Shown here: positions 1-10,320 of the stretch, piece by piece | Numbering within the stretch: position 1 is the stretch's first letter | Layout: every line of letters starts with the position of its first letter | DNA from: Azospirillum lipoferum 4B | GTDB taxonomy: Bacteria > Pseudomonadota > Alphaproteobacteria > Azospirillales > Azospirillaceae | Direction: 5' to 3' | NCBI RefSeq assembly: GCF_000283655.1 | Contig: NC_016622.1 | Location: forward strand, 1,748,501-1,812,500 | Length of the DNA: 64,000 nucleotides | Translations under genes and position numbers: made by a program | The notes under the pieces: model-generated | What the model was told of the DNA's origin: nothing | Databases searched by the model: none | What the model saw: the letters and a program-made list of their open reading frames with translations, nothing else

Positions 1-48
1 GATGACCATCGGGACCAGAGCATTCATCTTCGGCTCGAAGTCGTACAT
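1..48 (-). CDS. clpP: ATP-dependent Clp protease proteolytic subunit (N-terminal 16 codons only)
   Basis: Only the start of the gene is present; it runs off the left edge. The 16 visible residues begin MYDFEPKMNALVPMVI, matching the N-terminus of alphaproteobacterial ClpP. An AGGGAAG ribosome site lies just before the ATG. ClpP is the barrel-shaped serine protease that works with ClpX or ClpA in the cytoplasm. It follows tig on the same strand, the usual tig-clpP order, and would degrade tmRNA-tagged proteins delivered by the SspB encoded near 16 kb. The identification rests on a short segment but is well supported by position. Confidence 0.85.
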   Translation of the reverse strand, partial: MYDFEPKMNALVPMVI

Positions 49-121
49 GTGTTCTTCCCTGCCCCCGCAGTTGGCTGAACCGGTGATCGTCGCCGGTACG
101 GAACCACATATAGGAACCTTT

Positions 122-145
122 GGGGGCGGATGGTAGTCCGCCCCC
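122..145 (-). terminator. Hairpin between tig and clpP
   Basis: A perfect 9-bp stem (GGGGGCGGA / TCCGCCCCC) with a 6-base loop lies just after the tig stop codon. No U-run follows on the minus strand, so it is not a classical intrinsic terminator. It may attenuate read-through into clpP or protect the tig mRNA 3' end. Confidence 0.5.
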
Positions 146-160
146 ACTCCTTTTGGGGAG

Positions 161-1504
161 TTAGGCGGCCACGGACTCGTTGCCTGCCTCGTCCTCGTCC
201 TTCGTCAGGTCTTCGACGCTGACGGTCTTCTCGGTCACCTTGGCCTGATCCAGGATGTGATCGACGACCTTGTCCTCGAAGATCGGGGCACGGAGATTCT
301 CGAGCGCCTGCTGGTTCTGCTTGAAGAACTCGAACACCTGACGCTCCTGACCGGGGAAGCGGCGGGCTTCGTTGATCAGGGCGCGGTTCACCTCGTCCTG
401 GGTGACCTGGATGTTGTTGCGGCGGCCGACTTCCGACAGCAGCAGACCCAGGCGGACGCGGCGCTCGGCGATCGAGCGGTACTCGGCCTTCAGCTCGTCC
501 TCGGACTTGCTGGCGTCCTCGCCGGCCGTGCCGTTCTTCAGCTCTTCCTGCAGGCGGGCCCAGATGCCCTCGAACTCGATGTCGACCATGCCGGCCGGCA
601 CCTCGAACGAATGGGCCTCGGCCAGCTTGTCGAGCAGCTGGCGCTTCACGCGCAGGCGCGACAGGCCGTCATACTCGCCCTTGATGCGGTCGCGGATGGC
701 TTCGCGCATCTTCTCCAGGCTTTCCATGCCGAACTCCTTGGCGAGTTCGTCATTGACCTCGGCCGGGACGTTCTTGCGCAGCTCCTTCACGTCGACCTCG
801 AAGACCGTCGCGGCGCCCTTCAGGCGCTCGTGCGGATAGTCTTCCGGGAAGGTGACGTTGACGGTGCGGTGCTCGCCGGCCTTGGCGCCGACCAGCTGCT
901 CCTCGAAGCCCGGCACGAAGCGGCCGGCACCGAGCTCCAGCGGGTAGTCCTTGCCGTCCATGCCCGGCAGGGCCTCGCCATCCACCGAACCGGCGAAGTC
1001 GATCACGGCGATGTCGCCGGTCTCGGCAGCGCGGTCCTCGGTGACCGGGGCCTGGGTCGAGTGGGCCGAGGCCAGACGTGCCAGCGCCTCTTCCACCGAC
1101 TCGTCGGTGACCTCGGCGACCGGCTTCTCCAGCTCGATGCCGGTGAAGTCGCCCGGCTCGACGTCCGGCAGCAGCTCGACCGCCATCTTGTAGGTGAGGT
1201 CGCCGCCGTCCTCGTACTTCTCGACCTCGATCTTCGGCTGCAGGGCGACGCGCAGGCCGCGCTCGCTCAGCGCCTGACGCGAGCTGTCGGAGATGGCGTC
1301 CTCCAGCACCTCGGACAGCACGCCACCGAAATAGCGCTGCTTGATCACGGTGACCGGCACCTTGCCCGGACGGAAGCCCGGCAGCTGGACCGTGCGGCGC
1401 AGCTCTTCCAGCTTGCCGTTCACCTTCTCTTCGATGTCCTTGGCGGAAATGACGACCTGAAATTCGCGCTTGAGGCCGTCGGTGCTGGTCTCGGTGATGT
1501 TCAT
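161..1504 (-). CDS. tig: Trigger factor (ribosome-associated chaperone, peptidyl-prolyl isomerase)
   Basis: The 447-residue product has the usual trigger factor length. The ribosome-docking signature GFRPGKVP is at residues 43-50 of the N-terminal domain. An FKBP-like prolyl isomerase domain follows (about 150-250), then a long helical chaperone C-terminus with an acidic tail. It binds ribosomal protein L23 at the exit tunnel and shields nascent chains. The ATG start opens directly into the conserved N-terminal strand. It is followed by clpP on the same strand, the standard arrangement that links folding to proteolysis. Confidence 0.97.
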   Translation of the reverse strand: MNITETSTDGLKREFQVVISAKDIEEKVNGKLEELRRTVQLPGFRPGKVPVTVIKQRYFGGVLSEVLEDAISDSSRQALSERGLRVALQPKIEVEKYEDGGDLTYKMAVELLPDVEPGDFTGIELEKPVAEVTDESVEEALARLASAHSTQAPVTEDRAAETGDIAVIDFAGSVDGEALPGMDGKDYPLELGAGRFVPGFEEQLVGAKAGEHRTVNVTFPEDYPHERLKGAATVFEVDVKELRKNVPAEVNDELAKEFGMESLEKMREAIRDRIKGEYDGLSRLRVKRQLLDKLAEAHSFEVPAGMVDIEFEGIWARLQEELKNGTAGEDASKSEDELKAEYRSIAERRVRLGLLLSEVGRRNNIQVTQDEVNRALINEARRFPGQERQVFEFFKQNQQALENLRAPIFEDKVVDHILDQAKVTEKTVSVEDLTKDEDEAGNESVAA

Positions 1505-1595
1505 CGGAACGAAAGCCTATCTCGTTGGTCCGGCCCGGCGGCGCCCGTCCGGGCGGCCCGAATCCGTGTTGTCCATGCGGTCCAAGGTGTTGCCA

Positions 1596-1680
<85 letters not shown>

Positions 1681-1817
1681 GTTCATGGCAAAGGCAGCCG
1701 CGACGGGTGCGCAAACACCCGCCGGACCGCCGGCGAAGTCCGGTCTATAGCACAGCGCGCCGGAAGCAAACAGGCAAAATGGCCCCACTCAAGAGAGTGA
1801 GGCCCGGTCTGTTCCCG

Positions 1818-3359
1818 TCAGCCGCCGGACTTGGCCATCGACCGCACGGCGGAGGAGGCGATGATGCGCCCCTCGCCGGTATAAGCCTCGTGGTTGGCAT
1901 CGATCTCGCCCAGCCGATAGCGGTAGTTGATCATCATCCCCAGCGACTGTTTCAGACCCTTGCCCGACCGGTCGGCCAGCCAGTTCAGCCGTTCCATCCG
2001 GGCGCCGTTGGTCAGGTGGAAATGCGCCACCGGATCCTGCGCGCGGGCGCGGCCATGGCCCTTCGCCTCCTGCAGCACCGTCAGATACTGGGCGCACATC
2101 CGCATCAGGGGGCCGCGAAGCCGCTTCTGGAGTTCTTCATCCTCCGCCCAGCTGGGGCGGGACAGCGCGCGGGTGAGCAGCGGCGATTCGTCGGCACCGA
2201 TGCCGCCCTCGGTGGGCGCCCCGGCCGACGCCTCGCCATCTTCGTCCTGCTCCAGTTCGGCCAGCCGTTCGGCGATGCGCTCGGCCTCCGTGTTGGTCAG
2301 CACGGCGTCGCCGTCGCGGTCGAGCGTCCGGTCGAACCAGCGGCGGAAGCCGGGGATCGGCGACAGGGTGGCGTAGCATTTGATGTTGGGGAATTCGGTC
2401 GCCAGCCCGTCGACCACGCGCTTGATCAGGAAATTGCCGAAGCTGATGCCGGCCAGCCCGACCTGGGCGTTGGAGATCGAATAGAAGATGGCGCTGTCGG
2501 CGCTCTTCGGGTCGCAGACCGGGGCGGTGGGGTCGAGCAGCGCCTGCACGTTGTCCGACATGCCCTGGACCAGCGCCACCTCGACGAAGATCAGCGGCTC
2601 GTGCGGCATGCGCGGGTGGAAGAAGGCGAAGCAGCGCCGGTCGGAATCGAGCCGGTCCTTCAAATCCTGCCAGCCGCTGATCTCGTGCACAGCCTCGTAC
2701 TTGATCAGCTTTTCCAGCAGCGAGGCCGGGCTGTCCCAGGTGATGCGGTGCATTTCCAGGAAACCGACGTCGAACCACGCGCGCAGCAGGTTCTTCAGAT
2801 CGTCTTCCAGCGCCTGCAGCAGCGGTTCGCCGCGCGCCATCTCCATCAGCTCGGCCCGCAGGTCCACCAGGAACTTGACGCCTTCCGGCAGGGCGTTGAA
2901 CTGGGTCAGCAGGCGCAGGCGCGGCGGCTCCAGCGCACGGCGGAGCGCCCGCTCGGCATGGCCGCGGGCGACCGGATCGGCCGCCGCCTGGAAGGTCGCC
3001 ATCGCGTCCGTCACCGCGTCGCGGTCGACGTCGAAGTCGCGCGCGAGCATTAGAAGGAAGTTGCGGCGGCCCTGGGGATCGAGCGCCAGATAGGTGCGGC
3101 CGAGCTGGGCGGCGCGGGCGCGGGCCGAAACCTCGCCGCCACGCGATTCCAGGCAGGCTTCGATCTGCTCCTTCAGCCGCTCGGCGTCCTCGCGGGGCAG
3201 ATGGGTGCGCGGCGCTGCGCCGACGGCGCCGCGGGCCGAAGCCGCGATCTCGCGCCAGCGGGTGCGCAGGTTGTCCAGCGCGCGGTCGAAGAAGTTGGAC
3301 TGCGCGGCCTGGGATGGCGGCACAGGATCCAGCGTGGTCGTGTCGGGTGCGTCGCTCAT
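1818..3359 (-). CDS. Malonyl-CoA decarboxylase
   Basis: Converts malonyl-CoA to acetyl-CoA and CO2, allowing malonate catabolism or disposal of malonyl-CoA that could inhibit metabolism. The protein is about 513 residues from the ATG chosen (MSDAPDTTT); an in-frame non-ATG extension to 3395 is possible but lacks family similarity. Family landmarks are an N-terminal helical domain, then HPRMPHEPLIFVEVAL, the SIFYSISNAQ-like stretch, LSPIPGFRRW, and near the end TNGARMERLNWLAD, all typical of the GNAT-like catalytic domain. No malonyl-CoA synthetase or transporter gene is adjacent, so it appears as a single gene. Identification is firm; the physiological role is inferred. Confidence 0.92.
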   Translation of the reverse strand: MSDAPDTTTLDPVPPSQAAQSNFFDRALDNLRTRWREIAASARGAVGAAPRTHLPREDAERLKEQIEACLESRGGEVSARARAAQLGRTYLALDPQGRRNFLLMLARDFDVDRDAVTDAMATFQAAADPVARGHAERALRRALEPPRLRLLTQFNALPEGVKFLVDLRAELMEMARGEPLLQALEDDLKNLLRAWFDVGFLEMHRITWDSPASLLEKLIKYEAVHEISGWQDLKDRLDSDRRCFAFFHPRMPHEPLIFVEVALVQGMSDNVQALLDPTAPVCDPKSADSAIFYSISNAQVGLAGISFGNFLIKRVVDGLATEFPNIKCYATLSPIPGFRRWFDRTLDRDGDAVLTNTEAERIAERLAELEQDEDGEASAGAPTEGGIGADESPLLTRALSRPSWAEDEELQKRLRGPLMRMCAQYLTVLQEAKGHGRARAQDPVAHFHLTNGARMERLNWLADRSGKGLKQSLGMMINYRYRLGEIDANHEAYTGEGRIIASSAVRSMAKSGG

Positions 3360-3461
3360 GCCCCGGAGTCTGGCCCGCCTCGACCGGCGTCGCAAGGGGG
3401 CGCGTGGACGCTCCCTTCGGAAGTACCTCCGACGTTGCGCTCGTGTGACCTTCGGCGGGTG

Positions 3462-4925
3462 TCAGCCCTGCGCCTTCAATGCCTTCAGCACGCCGGGAAG
3501 CGCCCCCGCCAGATCGTCGGAGATCAGGCCGGGGCCGAGGGCGCGCCCGGCCTCGCCATGCAGCCAGACGGCGGTGCAGGCGGCCTCGAACCCATCCATC
3601 CCCTGCGCCAGCAGGCCCAGCACGATGCCGGCCAGCACGTCGCCGGTCCCGGCGGTCGCCAGATCGGGCGGCGCGTTCACATTGACCACGGCGCGGCCGT
3701 CGGGCGCGGCGACCACGGTGTCGGCTCCCTTCAGCACCACCACGGCACCCGACCGGGCGGCGGCGGCACGCACCCGCGACAGCTTGTCGCCGTCCATGCC
3801 GACCGAATCGCCGAACAGCCGGGCGAACTCCCCCTCATGCGGGGTCAGGACGCAGCGCTTGTCCAACCGGTCGAGAAGCTCGTCGGCCGCTTCGGCGAAG
3901 CTGGTCAGCGCATCGGCATCCAGCACGCAGGCCTTGCGGGCGTCCAGCGCGGCCATCACCGCGGCGCGGGTCTGCGCCCCCCTGCCCGCTCCCGGCCCGA
4001 TCAGCACCGCGTTCTTCCGCTGGTCCTGCAGCAGGCGGGCGAAAGCGTCGGCTTCCTCCAGCGGATCGACGATCACGCTGGCGCAGCCGGCGGCATAGAT
4101 CGGAAAAGCCTCCGGCGGACAGGCGATGGTGACCAGCCCGGCCCCGGCCCGCAACGCGGCGACCGAGGCCAGCCGCGCCGCGCCGGTCATCCGCGCGCCG
4201 CCGAGAACAACGGCATGGCCGCGCGCATATTTGTGGCCGTCCAGCGCCGGCCAGGGAAAGCGGTGGTGCCACAGCGACGGCTCGTTGACGGCGGTCTGCG
4301 GGGCGATGCCGTCCAACACCCGCTCCGGAATGCCGATGTCGGCGACCACCACCTCGCCGCACAGGGTACGGCCGGGCAACAGCACATGGCCGGGCTTGCG
4401 GCGGAAGAAGGTGACGGTCAGCGCCGCCTGGGGCGCGGCGCCCAGCACCCGGCCGCTGTCGCCGTGCAGGCCGCTCGGCACGTCCACCGCCACCACCGTG
4501 CGCCCCTCCATCGCCTCGACGATGGCGCGGGCAAGGCCGTCGAGCGTCCGGGACAGGCCGGCGCCGAACAGCGCGTCGATGACCAGGGGATTGCCCTTGA
4601 GGATATAGGGATCGGCCGCCTCGATCGGGCCGGGCCAGCGCTCGGCGGCCACCGCGGCGTCGCCGGCGAGGGCCGAGCGCGTGCCGAGCAGCGCCAGCCG
4701 CACCGGCCAGCCGGCCTCCAGAAGAAGCCGGGCGATCACGAAGCCGTCGCCGCCATTGTTGCCGGGGCCGCAGAGCACGGCCGTCGGGTGCGGCGCCCAG
4801 CGTTCGCACACCGCGCGGACCACGGCGGCGCCGGCGGCCTCCATCAGGGCCGGGCCGGGCACCCCGGCAGCGATGGCCAGCTGGTCGGCCCTATACATCT
4901 CCGCGACGGACAGAAGCTCATCCAT
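3462..4925 (-). CDS. nnr: Bifunctional NAD(P)HX epimerase / NAD(P)HX dehydratase
   Basis: Repairs hydrated NADH and NADPH in the cytoplasm. The N-terminal half (about 1-215) is the YjeF_N epimerase domain with GPGNNGGDGFVIARLL near residue 55. The C-terminal half (about 225-487) is the ribokinase-like dehydratase with LTPHEGEFARLFG and TAGTGDVLAGIVLGLL. At 487 residues it has the normal fused length. The ATG start gives MDELLSVAEMYRADQLAI, the usual opening. In related genomes it often neighbours glnB, as here, with tRNA-His between. Two inverted repeats lie in its upstream region. Confidence 0.95.
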   Translation of the reverse strand: MDELLSVAEMYRADQLAIAAGVPGPALMEAAGAAVVRAVCERWAPHPTAVLCGPGNNGGDGFVIARLLLEAGWPVRLALLGTRSALAGDAAVAAERWPGPIEAADPYILKGNPLVIDALFGAGLSRTLDGLARAIVEAMEGRTVVAVDVPSGLHGDSGRVLGAAPQAALTVTFFRRKPGHVLLPGRTLCGEVVVADIGIPERVLDGIAPQTAVNEPSLWHHRFPWPALDGHKYARGHAVVLGGARMTGAARLASVAALRAGAGLVTIACPPEAFPIYAAGCASVIVDPLEEADAFARLLQDQRKNAVLIGPGAGRGAQTRAAVMAALDARKACVLDADALTSFAEAADELLDRLDKRCVLTPHEGEFARLFGDSVGMDGDKLSRVRAAAARSGAVVVLKGADTVVAAPDGRAVVNVNAPPDLATAGTGDVLAGIVLGLLAQGMDGFEAACTAVWLHGEAGRALGPGLISDDLAGALPGVLKALKAQG

Positions 4926-4967
4926 CCCCCACTCTCCCCGACCCTGGCTTGTCTTGCCGTTCCCCGA

Positions 4968-5018
4968 GCAGGTGAAGATACGACGCCCGCTCTACCCGTA
5001 GGGGTTCTCTTCACCTGC
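4968..5018. repeat. Inverted repeat upstream of nnr
   Basis: An 11-bp perfect inverted repeat (GCAGGTGAAGA at 4968-4978 and TCTTCACCTGC at 5008-5018) encloses 29 bases that contain the small palindrome CTACCCGTAG. It lies between the nnr start and tRNA-His and would fold in either transcript. The function is unknown. Confidence 0.6.
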
Positions 5019-5039
5019 GAAAGCCATTCAGACAAGCAT

Positions 5040-5078
5040 AAACGCCCGCAAAACGGCAATTATGCCGTGCGGACGTTT
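5040..5078. repeat. Imperfect long hairpin downstream of tRNA-His
   Basis: Arms at 5040-5058 and 5063-5078 pair over about 16 bp with a 3-base bulge and one mismatch around a 4-base loop. On the minus strand this follows tRNA-His by roughly 40 bases and may stabilise or terminate that transcript. There is no strong U-run. Confidence 0.45.
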
Positions 5079-5100
5079 ATAGAAACAGAATTTTCGCTGA

Positions 5101-5898
<798 letters not shown>

Positions 5899-6121
5899 TC
5901 GCGTCCGGCCATCCCGCCCGACCTTCCAACCGGCCCCCTTCCGACCAGCACCCGCCAACATGCGCCGTTTTCCCCATCCCCTCGCGCCGGCCCCTGCCGC
6001 ACCCTTCGCCGAACGGCCGATGGCCGCCTATGGCGAACGTGCGACTTTTTGGGTTGGCGCGTTGTACGGGGAAGAAAGGCGTGAGATAACGTCCGCCGCG
6101 AGCGCCGCACTCCGCCGCCGA

Positions 6122-6136
6122 AGCCCCGAAGGGGCT
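6122..6136. repeat. Small hairpin in the glnB-glnA spacer
   Basis: AGCCCC-GAA-GGGGCT forms a perfect 6-bp stem 57 bp before glnA. The 294-bp spacer (5899-6192) holds no convincing gene and no clear sigma-54 element. The hairpin has no U-run and may attenuate or process the glnBA transcript. Confidence 0.4.
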
Positions 6137-6192
6137 GGGGCAGCGGCTTGACGCAGCGGGATCCAACCCTCTTAAAGCGTGGAAAAAGAGAC

Positions 6193-7602
6193 ATGTCCGA
6201 CATCAGCAAGGTCTTCGACCTGATCAAGGAACACGACGTCAAGTACGTGGACCTGCGCTTCACCGACCCGCGCGGCAAGCTGCACCACACGGCCCAGCAC
6301 GTCTCGACCATCGACGAGGATGTGTTCGAGGACGGCATCATGTTCGACGGTTCCTCGATCGCCGGCTGGAAGGGCATCGAAGAGTCGGACATGATCCTGA
6401 AGCTGGACCCGACAACGGCCGTCATGGATCCGTTCGCCGCCCAGCCGACGCTGAACATCCTCTGCGACGTGTACGATCCCGGCACCGGCGGCTCCTACGC
6501 CCGCTGCCCGCGCGGCATCGCCAAGGCCGCCGAGCGCTACACCGCCTCGGCCGGCATCGGCGACACCGTCTTCTTCGGTCCGGAAGCCGAGTTCTTCGTC
6601 TTCGACAACGTGAAGTACACGGTCGAGATGAACAAGGTCTCCTACCAGTTCGATTCGGACGAGGGCACCTATTCGTCCGACAAGGACTATGAGGACGGCA
6701 ACCTGGGCCACCGTCCGGGCACCAAGGGCGGTTACTTCCCGGTCGCCCCGATCGACAGCTGCAACGACCTCCGCGCCGAGATGCTGAGCGTCCTGGCCGA
6801 GATGGGCGTTCCGGTCGAGAAGCACCACCACGAGGTGGCCGCCGCCCAGCACGAGCTGGGCATCAAGTTCGACACGCTGGTCCGCACCGCGGACAACATG
6901 CAGTACTACAAGTACGTGGTGCACAACGTCGCCCACGCCTACGGCAAGTCGGCGACCTTCATGCCGAAGCCGGTGTTCGGCGACAACGGTTCGGGCATGC
7001 ACTGCCACCAGTCGATCTGGAAGGACGGCCAGCCGCTGTTCGCCGGCAACCAGTATGCCGACCTGTCGGAGCTGGCGCTGTACTACATCGGCGGTATCAT
7101 CAAGCACGCCAAGGCGCTGAACGCCTTCACCAACCCGTCGACCAACAGCTACAAGCGTCTGGTCCCGGGCTATGAGGCCCCGGTCCTGCTGGCCTACTCG
7201 GCCCGCAACCGTTCGGCGTCCTGCCGCATCCCGTACGTCGCCTCGCCGAAGGGCAAGCGCGTCGAGGTCCGCTTCCCGGATCCGTCGGCCAACCCGTACC
7301 TGGCCTTCGCCGCCATGCTGATGGCCGGCCTGGACGGCATCCAGAACAAGATCCATCCGGGCGACGCGATGGACAAGAACCTGTACGACCTGCCGCCGGA
7401 AGAGCTGGCCAAGGTTCCGACCGTCTGCGGCTCGCTGCGCGAAGCCCTGAACTCGCTCCGCGAGGACAACGAGTTCCTGCGCAAGGGCGACGTCTTCACG
7501 CAGGACATGATCGACGGCTACATCGACCTCCGCACGGAAGAGATGATGGCCTTCGAGACCATGCCGCACCCGATCGAGTACAAGATGTACTACTCGGTTT
7601 GA
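6193..7602 (+). CDS. glnA: Glutamine synthetase type I
   Basis: Makes glutamine from glutamate, ammonia and ATP; the dodecamer is the main ammonium-assimilating enzyme. The product has 469 residues. It opens [23 protein letters not shown], with [18 protein letters not shown] in the beta-grasp domain, [10 protein letters not shown], the catalytic [15 protein letters not shown], and [10 protein letters not shown]. Tyr398 in [10 protein letters not shown] is the adenylylation site used by GlnE. The start is set to this ATG although the frame stays open for 15 more codons upstream. A strong intrinsic terminator follows. The partner PII gene precedes it. Confidence 0.98.
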   Translation: MSDISKVFDLIKEHDVKYVDLRFTDPRGKLHHTAQHVSTIDEDVFEDGIMFDGSSIAGWKGIEESDMILKLDPTTAVMDPFAAQPTLNILCDVYDPGTGGSYARCPRGIAKAAERYTASAGIGDTVFFGPEAEFFVFDNVKYTVEMNKVSYQFDSDEGTYSSDKDYEDGNLGHRPGTKGGYFPVAPIDSCNDLRAEMLSVLAEMGVPVEKHHHEVAAAQHELGIKFDTLVRTADNMQYYKYVVHNVAHAYGKSATFMPKPVFGDNGSGMHCHQSIWKDGQPLFAGNQYADLSELALYYIGGIIKHAKALNAFTNPSTNSYKRLVPGYEAPVLLAYSARNRSASCRIPYVASPKGKRVEVRFPDPSANPYLAFAAMLMAGLDGIQNKIHPGDAMDKNLYDLPPEELAKVPTVCGSLREALNSLREDNEFLRKGDVFTQDMIDGYIDLRTEEMMAFETMPHPIEYKMYYSV

Positions 7603-7648
7603 TGTCGCCTCGCGGCGTCCGGCAACGGGCGCCGCGGTCGGTCATGCA

Positions 7649-7942
7649 TCATTCGAAAGCCGCTCCCGGTTCGCGCCGGGGGCGGTTTTCTTTTTTGGCC
7701 TGTTCGATCCAGACGCCGACGTCCGGCGGGGCGCACGCTGCCCGCTCGGTACAGTCCGCCTTGGCACAAGCGCAGGCAGGGAACCGGCAGCTGTCGCCGT
7801 TCAGGTCGGTCGCCCGCACTGCAAGGTCGTAGCGGACGCCGCGCATGATGGCGGGGCCGGCGGTGCTGTGGCGTTCGTAATGCTCCACGACATGGCGGAC
7901 GCGGGTGAGCAGTTCCCGCCGTTGATCCTGTCCCGGGTCCAT
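7649..7942 (-). CDS. Small Cys-rich hypothetical protein
   Basis: An unrecognised frame of about 97 residues starting MDPGQDQRRELLTRV. The N-terminal half looks helical and the middle carries six cysteines (SCRFPACACAKADCTERAAC), which could bind metal. The ATG is preceded by a GGGGGCG stretch. It is convergent with glnA, and its last codons run through the glnA terminator, so the C-terminus (KKENRPRREP) is the antisense of the hairpin and T-run. That overlap lowers confidence, but no competing frame is better. Confidence 0.5.
   Translation of the reverse strand: MDPGQDQRRELLTRVRHVVEHYERHSTAGPAIMRGVRYDLAVRATDLNGDSCRFPACACAKADCTERAACAPPDVGVWIEQAKKENRPRREPGAAFE
7656..7696 (+). terminator. Intrinsic terminator of glnA
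   Basis: A 10-bp G/C-rich stem (CCGCTCCCGG at 7660-7669 with CCGGGGGCGG at 7676-7685) with a six-base loop is followed directly by TTTTCTTTTTT. This is one of the clearest rho-independent terminators in the window. Confidence 0.92.
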
Positions 7943-8131
7943 GCAGTCGCCCCCAGTCGCCGGTGATTGCAGCCATGAACAGGGACGCCGGAAAGCCGCG
8001 TCCTGTTCCGGCATCCAAGCGCAGTACGGCGCAAGGGGAACCCGACGCACAGGAATGATGCGGCAGCCCGGCTGTTGGCACGCCAACGATCAAGAATGAT
8101 TGACCGAGATGAGTGACCAGGATGGGAGAGC

Positions 8132-8326
8132 ATGATGGATCGCGATCGGCTGCACCGCGTCGCCAAGGCGCTGGGCGATGTCCGCCTCTATGAAAAGCAC
8201 CACACCGGTGAGTTCATCACGATGCGCCTGCGCGACTCCCTGGCCGACAACCCCGGCTATGACGAGGAGGATGTGGACAAGAAGCTGCTGGAACTGGCGC
8301 GGGTGGCGCTGGAGGCGGCGGAATAG
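8132..8326 (+). CDS. Small hypothetical protein (64 aa)
   Basis: Begins MMDRDRLHRVAKALGDVRLYEKHHTG and is largely helical and charged, with a C-terminal DEEDVDKKLLELARVALEAAE helix. GGGAGAGC precedes the ATG pair; the second Met is equally possible. Codon use matches the neighbours. No family is recognised. It is followed after 75 bp by another small gene in the same direction. Confidence 0.65.
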   Translation: MMDRDRLHRVAKALGDVRLYEKHHTGEFITMRLRDSLADNPGYDEEDVDKKLLELARVALEAAE

Positions 8327-8401
8327 CGGGAGCCGAGGGTGACGAAGCGGCGGGCGGCCTGTTGGTGGGGATGAAGCGTCCACCAGAGGGAGACTGCCGC
8401 C

Positions 8402-8587
8402 ATGGCCGAAGAGAAGACGTCCGACATGCCGCAAGGTGACCGTCCCGCCACCAAGCCGATCCCGGTCAAGCCGGCGGTCGAGCCGATGAGCGACAAGGAC
8501 GAAGCGCCGCCGGGCACGCCGGGGACGGGCGAGAATATCGATCCGAAGACCGGCGAGAGCTATGTGCAGGGGATCGGCGGGGCGTGA
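8402..8587 (+). CDS. Small disordered hypothetical protein (61 aa)
   Basis: A proline-, lysine- and acid-rich protein (MAEEKTSDMPQGDRPATKP) with no predicted hydrophobic core, ending in ESYVQGIGGA. A GAGGGAG ribosome site is well placed upstream. It may form an operon with the preceding 64-residue gene. The function is unknown. Confidence 0.6.
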   Translation: MAEEKTSDMPQGDRPATKPIPVKPAVEPMSDKDEAPPGTPGTGENIDPKTGESYVQGIGGA

Positions 8588-8622
8588 TGGGTGGGTGTGA
8601 TGGATAGGCGTCGGCTGGCGAT

Positions 8623-8766
8623 GCCCCCACCCTAACCCTCCCCCGCTCTCGGTCGGCCGAAGGCCGGTCCGATCACGGGAGAGGGGACTGCCGCCGCTCC
8701 TTTGATTAACTCTCCCAAGCGTCCTGCCCCCTCTCCCGCGAAGCGGGGGAGGGATGGGGAGGGGGC
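8623..8766. repeat. Dispersed C/G-rich intergenic repeat, copy 1
   Basis: Bounded by GCCCCCACCCTAACCCTCCC and GGGAGGGATGGGGAGGGGGC, with an interior ACGGGAGAGGGGACTGCCGCC and a CTCCCGCGAAGCGGGGGAG hairpin. The same building blocks recur near 27.4, 34.1, 37.7 and 50.1 kb. It lies between a small gene and the gatA terminator. Confidence 0.85.
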
Positions 8767-8789
8767 ACAGCCAACCACCCCCCAAACGA

Positions 8790-8819
8790 AAAGGGCCGGC
8801 TCCTGCGAGCCGGCCCTTT
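8790..8819 (-). terminator. Intrinsic terminator after gatA
   Basis: A perfect 13-bp stem (AAAGGGCCGGCTC with GAGCCGGCCCTTT) and a 4-base loop, 19 bp beyond the gatA stop. On the minus strand it is followed by TTTTCGTTT. It could also act on the plus strand and so separate the small upstream genes from gatCA. Confidence 0.9.
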
Positions 8820-8838
8820 CGCATTCAACGCTCCCGCA

Positions 8839-10320
8839 TCACGCCACGAAGGGCGGGAGCGCGGTGAAATTGGCGGCCTTCTCCACGACATGGCCGACGC
8901 GCAGCAGCGTCTCCTCGTCGAAGGGGCGGCCGATCAGCTGGAGGCCGAGCGGCAGGCCGTCGGCGCCGAGACCGGCGGGGACCGACATGGCCGGCAGGCC
9001 GGCGAGATTGATCGGAACGGTGAAGACGTCGTTCAGGTACATCTGCACCGGATCGTCCATCTTCTCGCCGATGGCGAAGGGCGTGCTGGGGGCGGTCGGC
9101 GTCAGGATGACGTCGCAGCTCTTGAACGCCTCGTCGAAGTCCCACTTGATGCGCGTGCGCACCTGACGGGCCTTGTTGTAATAGGCGTCGTAATAGCCGG
9201 CCGACAGCACATAGGTGCCGATCAGGATGCGGCGCTGCACTTCCTTGCCGAAGCCGGCGCCGCGGGTGTTCTCGTACATTTCCTTGAGGTTGCCGCCCTC
9301 GACCCGCAGGCCGTAGCGCACGCCGTCATAGCGCGCGAGGTTGGACGACGCCTCGGCCGGCGCGATGATGTAATAGGCGGCCAGCGCGTATTTGGTGTGC
9401 GGCAGGCTGACCTCGACCGGCTCGGCGCCGGCCTCCTTCAGCCAGGCGATGCCCTGGTCCCACAGCGCGGCGATCTCCGGCGACAGGCCCTCCACCCGGT
9501 ATTCCTTCGGAATGCCGACGCGCAGGCCGCGGATGTCACCGGTCAGCGCGGCGCGGAAATCCGGCACCGGCATGTCGACCGAGGTGGAGTCCTTCGGATC
9601 GAAGCCGCACATGGAGCGCAGCATGATCGCCGCATCCTCGACCGTCCGGGTCATCGGCCCGGCCTGATCCAGCGAGGAGGCGTAGGCGACGATGCCCCAG
9701 CGCGAACAGCGGCCATAGGTCGGCTTGATGCCGACGGTGCCGGTGTAGCCGGCCGGCTGGCGGATCGAGCCGCCGGTGTCGGTGCCGGTGGCGCCCAGCG
9801 CGGCGCGCGCGGCGATCACCGCGGCGGACCCGCCCGACGAGCCGCCGGCGACGATCTTCTTCTCCCAGGCGCCGGGCGCGCCGGGGCTCCACGGGCTGAC
9901 CGTCTCGCCCTGATGGGCGGTGATGGTGGCGGAACCCATGGCGAACTCGTCCAGGTTCACCTTGCCCAGCATGACGGCGCCGTCGCGCCACAGCTGGGAG
10001 GTAACCGTCGACTCATATTCCGGCTTGAAGCCGTCCAGGATATGGCTGCCGGCGGTGGTCGAAACGCCCTTGGTGCAGAACAGATCCTTCACCGCGATGG
10101 GCAGGCCGTCCATCGGGCCGGCCTCGCCCTTCGCCCGGCGCTCGTCGCTGGCCTTGGCCATCGACAGGGCGGCGTCGGGGGTCTCGGTGATGAAGATGTT
10201 GAAGGGCCGCACGGCCTCGACCGCGCGCACATGCGCCTCGGTCAGCTCGACCGCGGTGAAATCCTTCTTGGCGAGGCCATCCAGGGCCTCCGCCATCGTC
10301 AGATGCGTGAGCGCCGTCAT
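8839..10320 (-). CDS. gatA: Asp/Glu-tRNA(Asn/Gln) amidotransferase subunit A
   Basis: The amidase subunit of GatCAB, which releases ammonia from glutamine to convert Glu-tRNA(Gln) and Asp-tRNA(Asn). The protein has 493 residues from the ATG that overlaps the gatC stop (TGATG); a GTG one codon earlier is also open. The amidase-signature triad is visible: Lys in [10 protein letters not shown] (about 78), the cis-Ser in GGSSGGSAA (about 162) and the nucleophile in [12 protein letters not shown] (about 185). It is translationally coupled to gatC. gatB, often next, is not adjacent; a terminator follows instead. Confidence 0.97.
   Translation of the reverse strand: MTALTHLTMAEALDGLAKKDFTAVELTEAHVRAVEAVRPFNIFITETPDAALSMAKASDERRAKGEAGPMDGLPIAVKDLFCTKGVSTTAGSHILDGFKPEYESTVTSQLWRDGAVMLGKVNLDEFAMGSATITAHQGETVSPWSPGAPGAWEKKIVAGGSSGGSAAVIAARAALGATGTDTGGSIRQPAGYTGTVGIKPTYGRCSRWGIVAYASSLDQAGPMTRTVEDAAIMLRSMCGFDPKDSTSVDMPVPDFRAALTGDIRGLRVGIPKEYRVEGLSPEIAALWDQGIAWLKEAGAEPVEVSLPHTKYALAAYYIIAPAEASSNLARYDGVRYGLRVEGGNLKEMYENTRGAGFGKEVQRRILIGTYVLSAGYYDAYYNKARQVRTRIKWDFDEAFKSCDVILTPTAPSTPFAIGEKMDDPVQMYLNDVFTVPINLAGLPAMSVPAGLGADGLPLGLQLIGRPFDEETLLRVGHVVEKAANFTALPPFVA

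Noticed and set aside
6054-6080. A GG-N10-GG sequence before glnA resembling a sigma-54 site
   Set aside because: The -12 position lacks the required GC.
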